This document shows positions 5,127-12,908 of a DNA stretch of 20,307 nucleotides, one piece after another. The position numbers and the translations under genes were made by a program. This DNA is from an uncultured Eubacteriales bacterium (GTDB lineage: Bacteria > Bacillota > Clostridia > Christensenellales > Borkfalkiaceae). The stretch covers positions 1 through 20,307 of the forward strand of contig CAJLXC010000029.1 of NCBI GenBank assembly GCA_905210545.1, written 5' to 3'. The notes under the pieces are model-generated. The model saw only the letters and a list, made by a program, of their open reading frames with translations. It was not told where the DNA came from and ran no database searches. How positions within the stretch are numbered: the first letter of the stretch is position 1; every line of letters begins with the position of its first letter.

Positions 5127-6437
5127 ATGAAAAAGCGCAGGTTCTTTGATTTTTTTGCTACGGCTTTGACGTTTGTTTTTGCGCTGATTTCGCTCGGCGT
5201 TGCGGAGTTTTCTTTCGTCGATTCATCGGCAGGACTTTCCGCGACAGACGAAGGAGAACTGATATCTAATCCGGATTTTTCATATTGCACCTTCGGAATT
5301 TTCGGAAATACGGTGGACGAGTGGGAGACGGGCGAGTTCGGCTACGATAATGCTTCTAAATGCATATCTGCCGCAAAGGCGGGGTGTACCGCAAAGACGG
5401 AGAACCCGATTGCTTTCGGCGACGGCGTTTACGTTATGTCCGCAGAAGCAGAAGCCTTAAACGGCAACGCGAAAATAAGTCTTTTTATAGGCGAGTCCGA
5501 TAAAACCGAAAGCAACTTTACGATAACGGGCAGACAAACGGTATCGTTTTATTTTTTGGAAAACGTCGGCTATTCCGCTAAAGCGGGCGTAAAAGTAACC
5601 GAGCTTTCGGGCAGCAGCCTTAAAGTTTATTCCGTTTCGCTAAAAAAGGCGGGCGGCTCGTCTTTAGTAGAAACCGAAAACGGCGCGAGCATCAGAATGA
5701 ACGCCCGCGAACCGGGATTGAGATTTAAGGGAAGAATAAACAAAAGCGTATATGACGGGCTGACGAAATTTTACGGTGCGGAAAACGTGGAGACGGGAAT
5801 GATAATCGTTCCCGAAGATTTTTTGGAGGGCGGAACGGATTTCACGGCGGAAGCCCTTAAAGAAAGATCTCCGCTGTTTATCGTCGCCGAAAAGTTCAAC
5901 AACGAAACCCGCGCGGAAGAAGACGGGTATTACGGCTTTAACTGCGCGCTTATAGAGATCGCGCCGGAAAATACCGACAGAAAGTTTGCTGCCCGCGCGT
6001 ACATAAAGTGCTTTGACGGGGCGACGGAAAAGTACGTTTACGCAACGTATAATAAAGATAATCATTGCCGTTCCGTTTACGACGTGGCAACCGCCGCCAA
6101 AGAGAATCTGAGCAAAGAAGACGATAATTTCGAGGTAGAAGCGATAATCGACGAATATCTCGGCAAAGTGGAATACTTCGATTTAAAAGGCAATGAGTTC
6201 GATGGTAGCGGAAACGAGTTTTTTATAAATCTCGGAACTAAAAAGGGAATGCTTACGATTACTTCGGACTATTCCGACGCGGGGCAATTTATAATCGCCG
6301 AAAACGGAAAAGAAATATCTGACAATAACGGTTATTACTTTACCGAGGGAACGGGGGATCTGACGATTTCTTTTGTTTTCAACGGCAGGGGTCTGAATTT
6401 TATGCAGGACGTTTCCTTAAAGATTTATAAATACTGA
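5127..6437 (+). CDS. Secreted protein of unknown function with a conserved Clostridia domain
   Basis: A 436-aa protein with a classical signal peptide: MKKRR, a hydrophobic core at about 9-26, and plausible cleavage after GVA (26) or the SSAGLSA segment. There is no lipobox Cys and no LPxTG, so it is probably released or loosely wall-bound. Residues about 40-175 look like a beta-sandwich, binding-module type (starting ELISNPDFSYC). Residues about 185-327 (IRMNAREPGLRFKGRINK, ENVETGMIIVPEDFL, KFAARAYIKC, HCRSVYDVA) match a domain I recognise from many gut Firmicutes exported proteins but cannot name. The C-terminal about 80 residues are another beta-rich part. It starts 2 nt after the 45-aa gene and is followed after 15 nt by a permease gene, in one operon. 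No enzymatic motif is visible. Confidence 0.75.
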   Translation: MKKRRFFDFFATALTFVFALISLGVAEFSFVDSSAGLSATDEGELISNPDFSYCTFGIFGNTVDEWETGEFGYDNASKCISAAKAGCTAKTENPIAFGDGVYVMSAEAEALNGNAKISLFIGESDKTESNFTITGRQTVSFYFLENVGYSAKAGVKVTELSGSSLKVYSVSLKKAGGSSLVETENGASIRMNAREPGLRFKGRINKSVYDGLTKFYGAENVETGMIIVPEDFLEGGTDFTAEALKERSPLFIVAEKFNNETRAEEDGYYGFNCALIEIAPENTDRKFAARAYIKCFDGATEKYVYATYNKDNHCRSVYDVATAAKENLSKEDDNFEVEAIIDEYLGKVEYFDLKGNEFDGSGNEFFINLGTKKGMLTITSDYSDAGQFIIAENGKEISDNNGYYFTEGTGDLTISFVFNGRGLNFMQDVSLKIYKY

Positions 6438-6452
6438 CGACAAGGAAAATTT

Positions 6453-8291
6453 ATGGAAAAAAAGAAATTTTTGAATATTTTGGGAGTTGTTCTCCTATTC
6501 GGCGCGGCGATCGTCTGGGGAACTTCTTTTCTTATTCTTAAAAACACGATAGAGGATTTGCCCGCGCTATACGTGCTGGGCATAAGATTTTTCGTGTCGG
6601 CTTTATTGATAGGCGCGATTCGTTTTAAAAAGACGTTAAAACTCAATAAAGAGGTGCTTAAAGGCGGCGCGGTGATAGGCGTTGCCGTATTTTTCGCGTA
6701 TCTGTCGCAAACGTACGGACTTAAATTCACTACGCCCGGGCAGAACGCGTTTATTACTTCGCTTTATTGCGTCATCACGCCGTTTTTTATGTGGGCGATT
6801 TATAAATCCAAGCCCAAAAGCTATAACGTTATCGCGGCGGTAATGTGCGTTGCGGGCATAGGGCTTATCGCTTTTTCTAATAAAGAGGGCGGTTCCGCTT
6901 ACGTGTTGCTCGGCAACGCTTTAACGTTCGTTTCCGCTTTGTTTTATACGTTGCAGGTCGTGTTCGTGGACAGATTTTCCAGAACGGTGAAAGATCCTAT
7001 GCTGCTTCTTACGGTAGAGCTTTTCGTTATCGGCTCGCTGTTTCTTGTTTTGTCGGCGGCGATAGAAATTCCCGTTTACGGCATATCGAAGTTCGCGCTC
7101 GATAAAAAGCAATTGTTAAACGTGCTGTATCTCACTCTCGTATGCACGCTTTTCGCGCAGTTCGCGCAGAACCTTGGACAAAAGCTTACTCCCGCCAACC
7201 AGTCGGCTATCATATTGAGTTTAGAAGGCGTTTTCGGCACGTTGTTTTCCGTGCTGATGGGCGCGGAAAAACTTACCGTAACGATGGGGTTAGGGTTTGC
7301 AATCATTTTCGTTGCGACGCTGATCAGCGAACTGAAACCCGATTTTAATAAATTACTTAAAAGAAACCGCGGCTTTATCGGCGCGGAAACCCGCGGCGCG
7401 AGCGACGCGCCCGAAAGCAAAGGAGATAAAAATATGCTTTACGAAATAAACAACGGAACGATAAAACTTACCGTAAGCTCGCTCGGCGCGGAGATGACCG
7501 GTCTTGTCAAAGACGGCAAGGAAAGACTCTGGCAGAACGACAACGGCGAATGGGCTGGTCACGCTCCGATTCTTTTCCCTGCGTGCGGGAACTGCGCGCT
7601 TACGACGGAAGGGAAAAAGTATCCTATGATACAGCACAGCTTCGGACAGATAAGCGAATATTCGCTTAAAGAAAAGGGCGAAGATTATATAAAACTCTCG
7701 CTCGTTTCGGACGAGAATACCAAAAAATATTATCCTTACGACTTCGTTTTTACCGTTACTTACAGCCTTGCGGGCGACACGCTCAAAATAGGATACGAGA
7801 TAGAAAATCCGACGGGCGGCGATATATATTATTCCTGCGGTGCGCACGACTCTTTCGCGCTCGACGGCAAATTAGAAGAGTATCTCGTCGAATTTGAAAA
7901 GGACGAAAAGTTTGTAAACCTCGTTCACGACGACGACGGATATTTAAACGGAGAAGAGCAAAATCTCGGAGAAGGTCGAATTATCGATTTTGAAAAAACC
8001 CCGCTCGTAGACGACAAGACGTTTATTTTTAAGGATATAGCTTCGAGAGAAGTGACGTTAAAGAAAAAAGACGGCAAAACCGTAGCAAAAGTGCGGTTCG
8101 ACGGGTTTAACAATCTCCTGTTCTGGAGACCCGGCGACGGCAAAACCGTTTGCATAGAGCCGTGGCTCAATCTCCCCGACGACGCAAAAGACGCGGGCGT
8201 TTGCGAAAAAGAGTTTTCGACGAAATACGGCGTGCGCAAGCTGAAAACGGGCGAAAAAGCGGAATTTTTGAGGGAAATCGAATATTTTTAA
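6453..8291 (+). CDS. In-frame DMT/EamA permease - aldose 1-epimerase fusion ORF
   Basis: One uninterrupted 612-codon frame. Residues 1 to about 305 form a 10-helix DMT-superfamily permease with two EamA halves (IVWGTSFLILKN, then FVSALFYTLQVVFVDRFSR) of normal stand-alone length. A hydrophilic linker follows (about 306-327, KLLKRNRGFIGAETRGAS). Residues 328-612 form a complete LacX-type galactose-mutarotase-like epimerase with His and Glu catalytic residues. At the junction an ideal ribosome site AAAGGAG precedes an in-frame ATG at 7434, as if two adjacent genes lost the stop codon between them. Both halves suit sugar uptake and anomer conversion, but permease substrates in this superfamily are diverse. 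The ORF starts 15 nt after the secreted-protein gene (AAGGA site). A base-call error or recent stop loss is a live alternative. Confidence 0.8.
   Translation: MEKKKFLNILGVVLLFGAAIVWGTSFLILKNTIEDLPALYVLGIRFFVSALLIGAIRFKKTLKLNKEVLKGGAVIGVAVFFAYLSQTYGLKFTTPGQNAFITSLYCVITPFFMWAIYKSKPKSYNVIAAVMCVAGIGLIAFSNKEGGSAYVLLGNALTFVSALFYTLQVVFVDRFSRTVKDPMLLLTVELFVIGSLFLVLSAAIEIPVYGISKFALDKKQLLNVLYLTLVCTLFAQFAQNLGQKLTPANQSAIILSLEGVFGTLFSVLMGAEKLTVTMGLGFAIIFVATLISELKPDFNKLLKRNRGFIGAETRGASDAPESKGDKNMLYEINNGTIKLTVSSLGAEMTGLVKDGKERLWQNDNGEWAGHAPILFPACGNCALTTEGKKYPMIQHSFGQISEYSLKEKGEDYIKLSLVSDENTKKYYPYDFVFTVTYSLAGDTLKIGYEIENPTGGDIYYSCGAHDSFALDGKLEEYLVEFEKDEKFVNLVHDDDGYLNGEEQNLGEGRIIDFEKTPLVDDKTFIFKDIASREVTLKKKDGKTVAKVRFDGFNNLLFWRPGDGKTVCIEPWLNLPDDAKDAGVCEKEFSTKYGVRKLKTGEKAEFLREIEYF
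7420..7436 (+). promoter_or_regulatory. Internal ribosome site and ATG inside the fusion ORF
   Basis: AAGGAG (7420-7425), an 8-nt spacer and ATG (7434-7436), nearly identical to the spoIVFA initiation region (AAAGGAGATAAAAA then ATG). It lies exactly at the start of the epimerase domain and could yield a separate 285-aa epimerase. Confidence 0.7.
7434..8291 (+). CDS. LacX-type aldose 1-epimerase, possible separate product
   Basis: This is the 3' part of the fusion frame, given separately because it has its own ideal initiation site. The 285-aa protein is full length for the LacX/YihR-like galactose mutarotase group. Counting from this ATG, His68 (PMIQHSFGQ), His138 (SCGAHDSF) and Glu242 (VCIEPWLNL) occupy the positions of the catalytic and substrate-binding His, His and Glu of aldose epimerases. 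The reaction is alpha/beta interconversion of aldose sugars in the cytoplasm. A branched terminator follows 13 nt after the stop, ending the operon. Whether the cell makes the fusion, the free epimerase or both cannot be read from DNA. Confidence 0.6.
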   Translation: MLYEINNGTIKLTVSSLGAEMTGLVKDGKERLWQNDNGEWAGHAPILFPACGNCALTTEGKKYPMIQHSFGQISEYSLKEKGEDYIKLSLVSDENTKKYYPYDFVFTVTYSLAGDTLKIGYEIENPTGGDIYYSCGAHDSFALDGKLEEYLVEFEKDEKFVNLVHDDDGYLNGEEQNLGEGRIIDFEKTPLVDDKTFIFKDIASREVTLKKKDGKTVAKVRFDGFNNLLFWRPGDGKTVCIEPWLNLPDDAKDAGVCEKEFSTKYGVRKLKTGEKAEFLREIEYF

Positions 8292-8304
8292 TAAAAAGGA
8301 GATA

Positions 8305-8367
8305 CAAGCGTTTTGCTTTTTTGAGGCGGCGTTTACGCGCCGACGGCAAAACGCTTGACTTTTTTTT
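8305..8367 (+). terminator. Long branched intrinsic terminator after the epimerase
   Basis: The outer 12-bp perfect stem CAAGCGTTTTGC (8305-8316) pairs with GCAAAACGCTTG (8346-8357). It encloses an inner 5-bp stem (CGGCG 8327-8331 / CGCCG 8338-8342), and a run of eight Ts (8360-8367) follows. An unused Shine-Dalgarno-like AAAAAGGAGAT lies between the epimerase stop and the stem. Confidence 0.9.
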
Positions 8368-8382
8368 AAAAAGGTTTATCAT
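8355..8382 (+). promoter_or_regulatory. trkA promoter embedded in the terminator
   Basis: TTGACT (8355-8360) uses the last bases of the terminator stem. A 16-bp spacer contains the T-run, and TATCAT (8377-8382) follows; both boxes are 5/6 to consensus. A start 7-8 nt downstream falls at about 8389-8390, the trkA ATG itself, so the message would be leaderless or nearly so. Confidence 0.55.
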
Positions 8383-8389
8383 AGTTTTT

Positions 8390-9742
8390 ATGAAGATAAT
8401 AATTATCGGAGCCGGCAAGGTCGGCGTAACGCTTATTCAATGTCTTGTGTCTGAAGGGCACGACGTGCTTTTTATCGACAGGGACGGAAAACGCGTTTCG
8501 GAAGTGGCTAACAGATTCGCCGCGAACGGAATCTGCAGCGTGGGACTTTCGCGCGATACGCTTAAAGAGGCGGGCGTGTCGTCTGCCGACTTCGTTATTT
8601 CAAGCACTTCGCAGGACGAAGTGAATATACTCTGTTCGGTTCTCGCAAAAAAACTCGGCGCAAAACGCACCATCGCGAGAGTGAGAGACCCGCAATATTA
8701 TAAAGAGCTGGAAAATTTAAGAACGGAGCTGGGGCTTGACCTTATTTTCAATCCCGATCGCAGGGCAGCCGCGGATATAGCGGAAGTGCTTAACTTCCCG
8801 TCGGCGCGCAGCGTAGAAAGCTTTGCGGACGGAAAAGCCGCCATGGCGGAATTCGACATAAAAAAGGGCAACCCCGTCGCGGGCAAAACGCTCAAAGCCA
8901 TATCCTCGGAATTCGGTTTCGGCGTGTTGTTCGGAATGATCCGCCGCGGAGAAGACGTGTTTATCCCGCGCGGAGATTTTACGCTTAAAGAAGGTGACGC
9001 CGCTTACGTCATCGCGACGGAAGCGCAGATAGCGGCGTTCTGCAAAAAAACAAAGACGTTTAAGCCGCGCGCCAAAACGGTGTTTATCGTGGGCGGCGGG
9101 AAAATAGGCTTTTATCTCGCGCAGATGCTTACCGGGCGCGGCGCGTCGGTTAAAATAATAGAAAAAGACAAAGCGCGTTGTGAATTTTTAAGCGAAAATC
9201 TCGATTACGTTACCGTTATAAACGGCGACGGAACGGATCTTAACGTTCTCAACGAAGAAGATATAAAGAGTGCGGACGCCGTGGTAACGCTTACCGGAAT
9301 GGACGAAGAAAACGTTATCATATCCCTTTACGCCAAACAGAAAAAAGTGGAAAAAGTCGTTACCAAGGTAAACAGAGATTCCGTGTCGGAAATGGTAAAG
9401 ACGCTCGGACTCGATACCGTTATTAGTCCGCGCAATTCCATCGCGAACCATATTCTGAGATTCGTAAGGTCGCATTTTTCCGAAAAGGACGGCGGCATAA
9501 ACGCGCTTTATAAACTCCCGGGCAAAGCGGAAGCTTCGGAATTTACCGTTACGGAGAGTTTCCCGTTCGTCGGAAAGCCCCTTTCTTCGTATACGATACG
9601 GCGTGACGTGCTTATCGGCGGCATCGTGAGAGAGGGCGGCTTTGTCGTGCCTAAAGGCGATACGTCGCTTCTTAAAGGCGACAGGGTGATAGTCGTTTCC
9701 GCAACGAAAAAAATCAACGCGCTGGAAGGAATCCTTAAATAA
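8390..9742 (+). CDS. trkA: Trk system potassium uptake regulatory subunit TrkA
   Basis: A 450-aa cytoplasmic protein, close to the E. coli TrkA length of 458, with the duplicated RCK architecture. RCK_N 1 has the NAD-binding IIGAGKVG at 5-12, RCK_C 1 is at about 140-220, RCK_N 2 has VGGGKIG at about 233-239, and RCK_C 2 is at about 375-445. It gates the TrkH channel in response to bound nucleotides. An ATG-less extension of the frame runs upstream to 8150 but is the out-of-frame shadow of the epimerase. ATG 8390 is chosen because translation then begins exactly at the Rossmann strand MKIIIIGAGKVG. There is no ribosome site at proper spacing (AAAGG is 15 nt away), consistent with a leaderless start. 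trkH follows after 18 nt. Confidence 0.95.
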   Translation: MKIIIIGAGKVGVTLIQCLVSEGHDVLFIDRDGKRVSEVANRFAANGICSVGLSRDTLKEAGVSSADFVISSTSQDEVNILCSVLAKKLGAKRTIARVRDPQYYKELENLRTELGLDLIFNPDRRAAADIAEVLNFPSARSVESFADGKAAMAEFDIKKGNPVAGKTLKAISSEFGFGVLFGMIRRGEDVFIPRGDFTLKEGDAAYVIATEAQIAAFCKKTKTFKPRAKTVFIVGGGKIGFYLAQMLTGRGASVKIIEKDKARCEFLSENLDYVTVINGDGTDLNVLNEEDIKSADAVVTLTGMDEENVIISLYAKQKKVEKVVTKVNRDSVSEMVKTLGLDTVISPRNSIANHILRFVRSHFSEKDGGINALYKLPGKAEASEFTVTESFPFVGKPLSSYTIRRDVLIGGIVREGGFVVPKGDTSLLKGDRVIVVSATKKINALEGILK

Positions 9743-9760
9743 GCGAGAAATTTATCGAAA

Positions 9761-11212
9761 ATGAATTACAGACTCGTATTTAAAATAATAGGCAAAACGA
9801 TGCTTATAGCGGCGGCGTTGCTTTTAGTCCCCGTGATAGTCGCGCTCGTCTATAAAGAAACGGATAAGCTTTCCGCGTTTATTATTCCCGCGGCGGCGTT
9901 GTGCGCGATTGGCGCGGTTCCGTCGTGCATAAAAATAAAAGAGCGTTCTTACGGCGCGAAAGAAGGCTTCGTTATAGTCGCGCTATGCTGGCTGTTGTTG
10001 TCTTTCGCCGGGTGCGTTCCGTTTATCGTAAGCGGCGAGATACCCGGTTTAGCGGACGCTTTTTTCGAGACGGTTTCGGGTTTTACCACGACCGGCGCGA
10101 GCGTGCTTAACGACGTGGAGATTTTATCGAGAAGCGTTATGTTCTGGCGAATTTTCACGCACTGGATAGGCGGAATGGGCGTTCTCGTTTTCGTGCTTAC
10201 CGTGATCCCCGAAAGCGAAACGGGCGGCACGTATATTTTCAGCGCGGAATCCCCCGGACCTTCCGCGACCAAAATCGTGGGCAAAATGAAATATACCGCG
10301 CAGATACTTTACGGTATTTATATAGTGCTTACCGCGATATGCACGCTGTTTCTCGTTTGCGGCGGTATGAGCTTTTACGACAGCTTGTTAAACGCGTTTT
10401 CCACCGCGGGTACGGGCGGTCTTTCGGTACACAACGGCAGCATCGCTTATTATAAAAGCGCGTACGTAGAAATAGTTCTGTCCGTGTTTATGTTTTTGTT
10501 CGGCGTGAATTTCAACGTGTATTTTCTCATCGTGTCGGGGAGCGTTTTAAAAGCGCTGAAGAGCGAAGAGATGATAACTTACGTCGTGATGCTGGCGGTA
10601 TCGGCTTTCGTTATCGCCGTAAACATAACGGGCACGGTTGCGAATTTCGGCGTGGCTTTAAGACAGGCGTTCTTTCAGGTTACGTCGATAAGCTCTACGA
10701 CCGGCGCTTCTACCGCGAACTTCGACAAATGGCCCGCGCTTTCTAAATCCGTGCTTTTGTTCCTTACGATGATAGGCGCGTGCGGCGGTTCTACGGGCGG
10801 CGGCGTTAAGGTGTCGCGTATGGTGATACTTTTAAAGTCCTGTTTTGCCGACATAAGAAAAACCGTAAACAAGAGAGAAGTGGTTGCCGTTAAGTTTGAA
10901 AACAAACCGCTTACCAGAACGCTCGTTTCCGGCGTGTATTCGTTTTTCGCGCTGTATATTTTTATCGTTATCGCCGCGACGGTGCTTTTGTCGTTCAGTT
11001 CGTTTGCGGAAGGCGACTTGCTTACGCATTTTACGGCGTCGCTTACCTGCATAAGCAACGTAGGTCCGGGGCTTAATTTCGTCGGGCCCACGTGTTCGTT
11101 TGCGGGATACAACGCGTTTTCCAAATGCGTGCTGTCTTTCGTTATGCTTGCGGGCAGACTGGAAATTTATCCTATGCTGATACTGTTCGCCCCGCGTACC
11201 TGGAAAAGATAA
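9761..11212 (+). CDS. trkH: Trk system potassium uptake membrane subunit TrkH
   Basis: A 483-aa polytopic membrane protein with the four-fold M1-P-M2 arrangement of the SKT family. Four pore-loop signatures are visible: FETVSGFTTTGAS (about 105-117), STAGTGGLS (about 214), SISSTTGAST (about 308) and ISNVGPGLNFVG (about 430-441). Each carries the selectivity-filter glycine. The ACGGSTGGGVKVSRM segment after the third loop is typical of TrkH. With TrkA it forms the cation-gradient-driven K+ uptake complex. The gene lies 18 nt after trkA with no strong Shine-Dalgarno, suggesting coupling. fhs follows after 22 nt with no terminator between, so read-through transcription is likely. Confidence 0.95.
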   Translation: MNYRLVFKIIGKTMLIAAALLLVPVIVALVYKETDKLSAFIIPAAALCAIGAVPSCIKIKERSYGAKEGFVIVALCWLLLSFAGCVPFIVSGEIPGLADAFFETVSGFTTTGASVLNDVEILSRSVMFWRIFTHWIGGMGVLVFVLTVIPESETGGTYIFSAESPGPSATKIVGKMKYTAQILYGIYIVLTAICTLFLVCGGMSFYDSLLNAFSTAGTGGLSVHNGSIAYYKSAYVEIVLSVFMFLFGVNFNVYFLIVSGSVLKALKSEEMITYVVMLAVSAFVIAVNITGTVANFGVALRQAFFQVTSISSTTGASTANFDKWPALSKSVLLFLTMIGACGGSTGGGVKVSRMVILLKSCFADIRKTVNKREVVAVKFENKPLTRTLVSGVYSFFALYIFIVIAATVLLSFSSFAEGDLLTHFTASLTCISNVGPGLNFVGPTCSFAGYNAFSKCVLSFVMLAGRLEIYPMLILFAPRTWKR

Positions 11213-11234
11213 AGCAAAAGAAAAAGAGGGAATT

Positions 11235-12908
11235 ATGACGTATAAATCGGATATAGAAATAGCTCAGAGCGCAAAGCTTCGCCCCATAACGGAAATAGCA
11301 AAAGCCGCCGGCATAGACGAAAAACATCTCGAAGTCTACGGCAGATACAAGGCTAAAGTTGATTTTTCTTATCTTGCCGAAAACACCCGCAAAAACGGCA
11401 GACTTATACTCGTCACGGCGATAACGCCCACGCCCGCGGGGGAAGGTAAAACCACCACGACGATAGGGCTTGCGGACGGTCTTAAAAGAATAGGCAAGTC
11501 GGCGGCGGTCGCTTTGAGAGAGCCTTCCTTAGGACCCGTTTTCGGGGTTAAAGGCGGCGCGGCGGGCGGCGGATACGCGCAGGTCGTGCCGATGGAAGAC
11601 ATAAATCTGCATTTTACGGGGGATTTCCACGCGATAGGCGCGGCAAACAATCTTCTCGCAGCGATGACAGACAACCATATTTATCAGGGTAACGCGCTCG
11701 GCATCGATCCGCGGCGCATAACCTGGCGGCGTTGCGTGGATATGAACGACCGTCAGTTAAGAAGAATCGTCAACGGTCTGGGCGGAAAGACGGGCGGCGT
11801 TCCGAGAGAAGACGGCTACGACATAACCGTCGCTTCCGAAATAATGGCGGTATTCTGTCTCGCTTCGTCGTTAAAGGATTTAAAGAAAAGACTTTCCGCA
11901 ATAGTCGTAGGGTATACTTACGACGGTAAACCCGTTACCGCGGGCGACTTAAAAGCGCAGGGCGCGATGGCGGCTCTTTTAAAAGACGCGTTAAAGCCGA
12001 ATCTCGTTCAGACGCTCGAAGGAACTCCCGCGTTCGTTCACGGCGGACCGTTCGCCAACATCGCGCACGGCTGCAACTCCGTGCTTGCGACGAAAGCCGC
12101 TCTCGCCACAGCCGATTACGCGGTTACGGAAGCGGGGTTCGGCGCGGATCTCGGCGCGGAAAAGTTTTTCGACATAAAATGCAGACTTGCGGGGTTAAAG
12201 CCTTCCGCGGTCGTTCTCGTGGCGACGGTGCGCGCGCTGAAAATGCACGGCGGACTCGATAAAAAAGAGCTGAATAAAGAAGATTTATCCGCAATAGAAA
12301 AGGGTTTGCCTAATCTCGTCAGACATTTAAGGAATATAAAAGAGGTATTCGGACTTCCCGTCGTGGTCGCGATAAATAAGTTCCCGACGGATACCGAAGC
12401 GGAAATAAAACTCGTTGCCGAAAAGTGCAAGGCTTTGGGTGCGAACGCGGTTCTTTCCGACGTGTGGGCGAAAGGCGGCACGGGCGGCGAAGCTCTCGCA
12501 AAGGAAGTCGTAAAGCTTTGCGAAGAAAAGAGCGAGCTTAAATTCGCTTACGAACCGACGGATTCTATAGAAGATAAAATAAGCGCGGTGGCAAAAAAAG
12601 TATACGGCGGCGACGGCGCGGAATTTACCGCGGAAGCGAAAAAACAAATAAAGACGCTCGAAGAACTCGGCTTCGGCAACTTGCCCGTATGCATCGCCAA
12701 AACGCAGTATTCTTTTTCCGACGACGCCAAAAAACTCGGCGCGCCCGAGGGCTTTAAAATCACCGTACGCTCGGTCAAAGTGTCTGCGGGCGCGGGGTTC
12801 GCGGTCGCGCTTACGGGCGATATTATGACTATGCCCGGCTTGCCTGCCGTTCCCGCGGCGGAAAAAGTCGACGTAGACGACGACGGAAAAATAACGGGGT
12901 TGTTCTGA
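11235..12908 (+). CDS. fhs: Formate-tetrahydrofolate ligase
   Basis: A 557-aa protein of standard length. It makes 10-formyl-THF from formate, THF and ATP, in the methyl branch of the Wood-Ljungdahl pathway or in purine and formylmethionine supply. The P-loop TPTPAGEGKTTTT is at about 64-76. The REPSLGPVFGVKGGAAGGG nucleotide/folate region and the C-terminal TMPGLPAVPAAEKVDVD signature are all present. The ribosome site is AGAGGGA, 6-7 nt from ATG. Its neighbours are trkH upstream and an ATP-grasp gene that overlaps its stop by one base (TGATG). No other folate or acetyl-CoA-pathway gene is in the window, so an acetogenic role is not shown. Confidence 0.98.
   Translation: MTYKSDIEIAQSAKLRPITEIAKAAGIDEKHLEVYGRYKAKVDFSYLAENTRKNGRLILVTAITPTPAGEGKTTTTIGLADGLKRIGKSAAVALREPSLGPVFGVKGGAAGGGYAQVVPMEDINLHFTGDFHAIGAANNLLAAMTDNHIYQGNALGIDPRRITWRRCVDMNDRQLRRIVNGLGGKTGGVPREDGYDITVASEIMAVFCLASSLKDLKKRLSAIVVGYTYDGKPVTAGDLKAQGAMAALLKDALKPNLVQTLEGTPAFVHGGPFANIAHGCNSVLATKAALATADYAVTEAGFGADLGAEKFFDIKCRLAGLKPSAVVLVATVRALKMHGGLDKKELNKEDLSAIEKGLPNLVRHLRNIKEVFGLPVVVAINKFPTDTEAEIKLVAEKCKALGANAVLSDVWAKGGTGGEALAKEVVKLCEEKSELKFAYEPTDSIEDKISAVAKKVYGGDGAEFTAEAKKQIKTLEELGFGNLPVCIAKTQYSFSDDAKKLGAPEGFKITVRSVKVSAGAGFAVALTGDIMTMPGLPAVPAAEKVDVDDDGKITGLF

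Noticed and set aside
8150..8389. Upstream extension of the trkA frame
   Set aside because: It overlaps the epimerase gene in another frame, encodes a low-complexity Arg-rich peptide and crosses the terminator; the Rossmann fold begins at ATG 8390.
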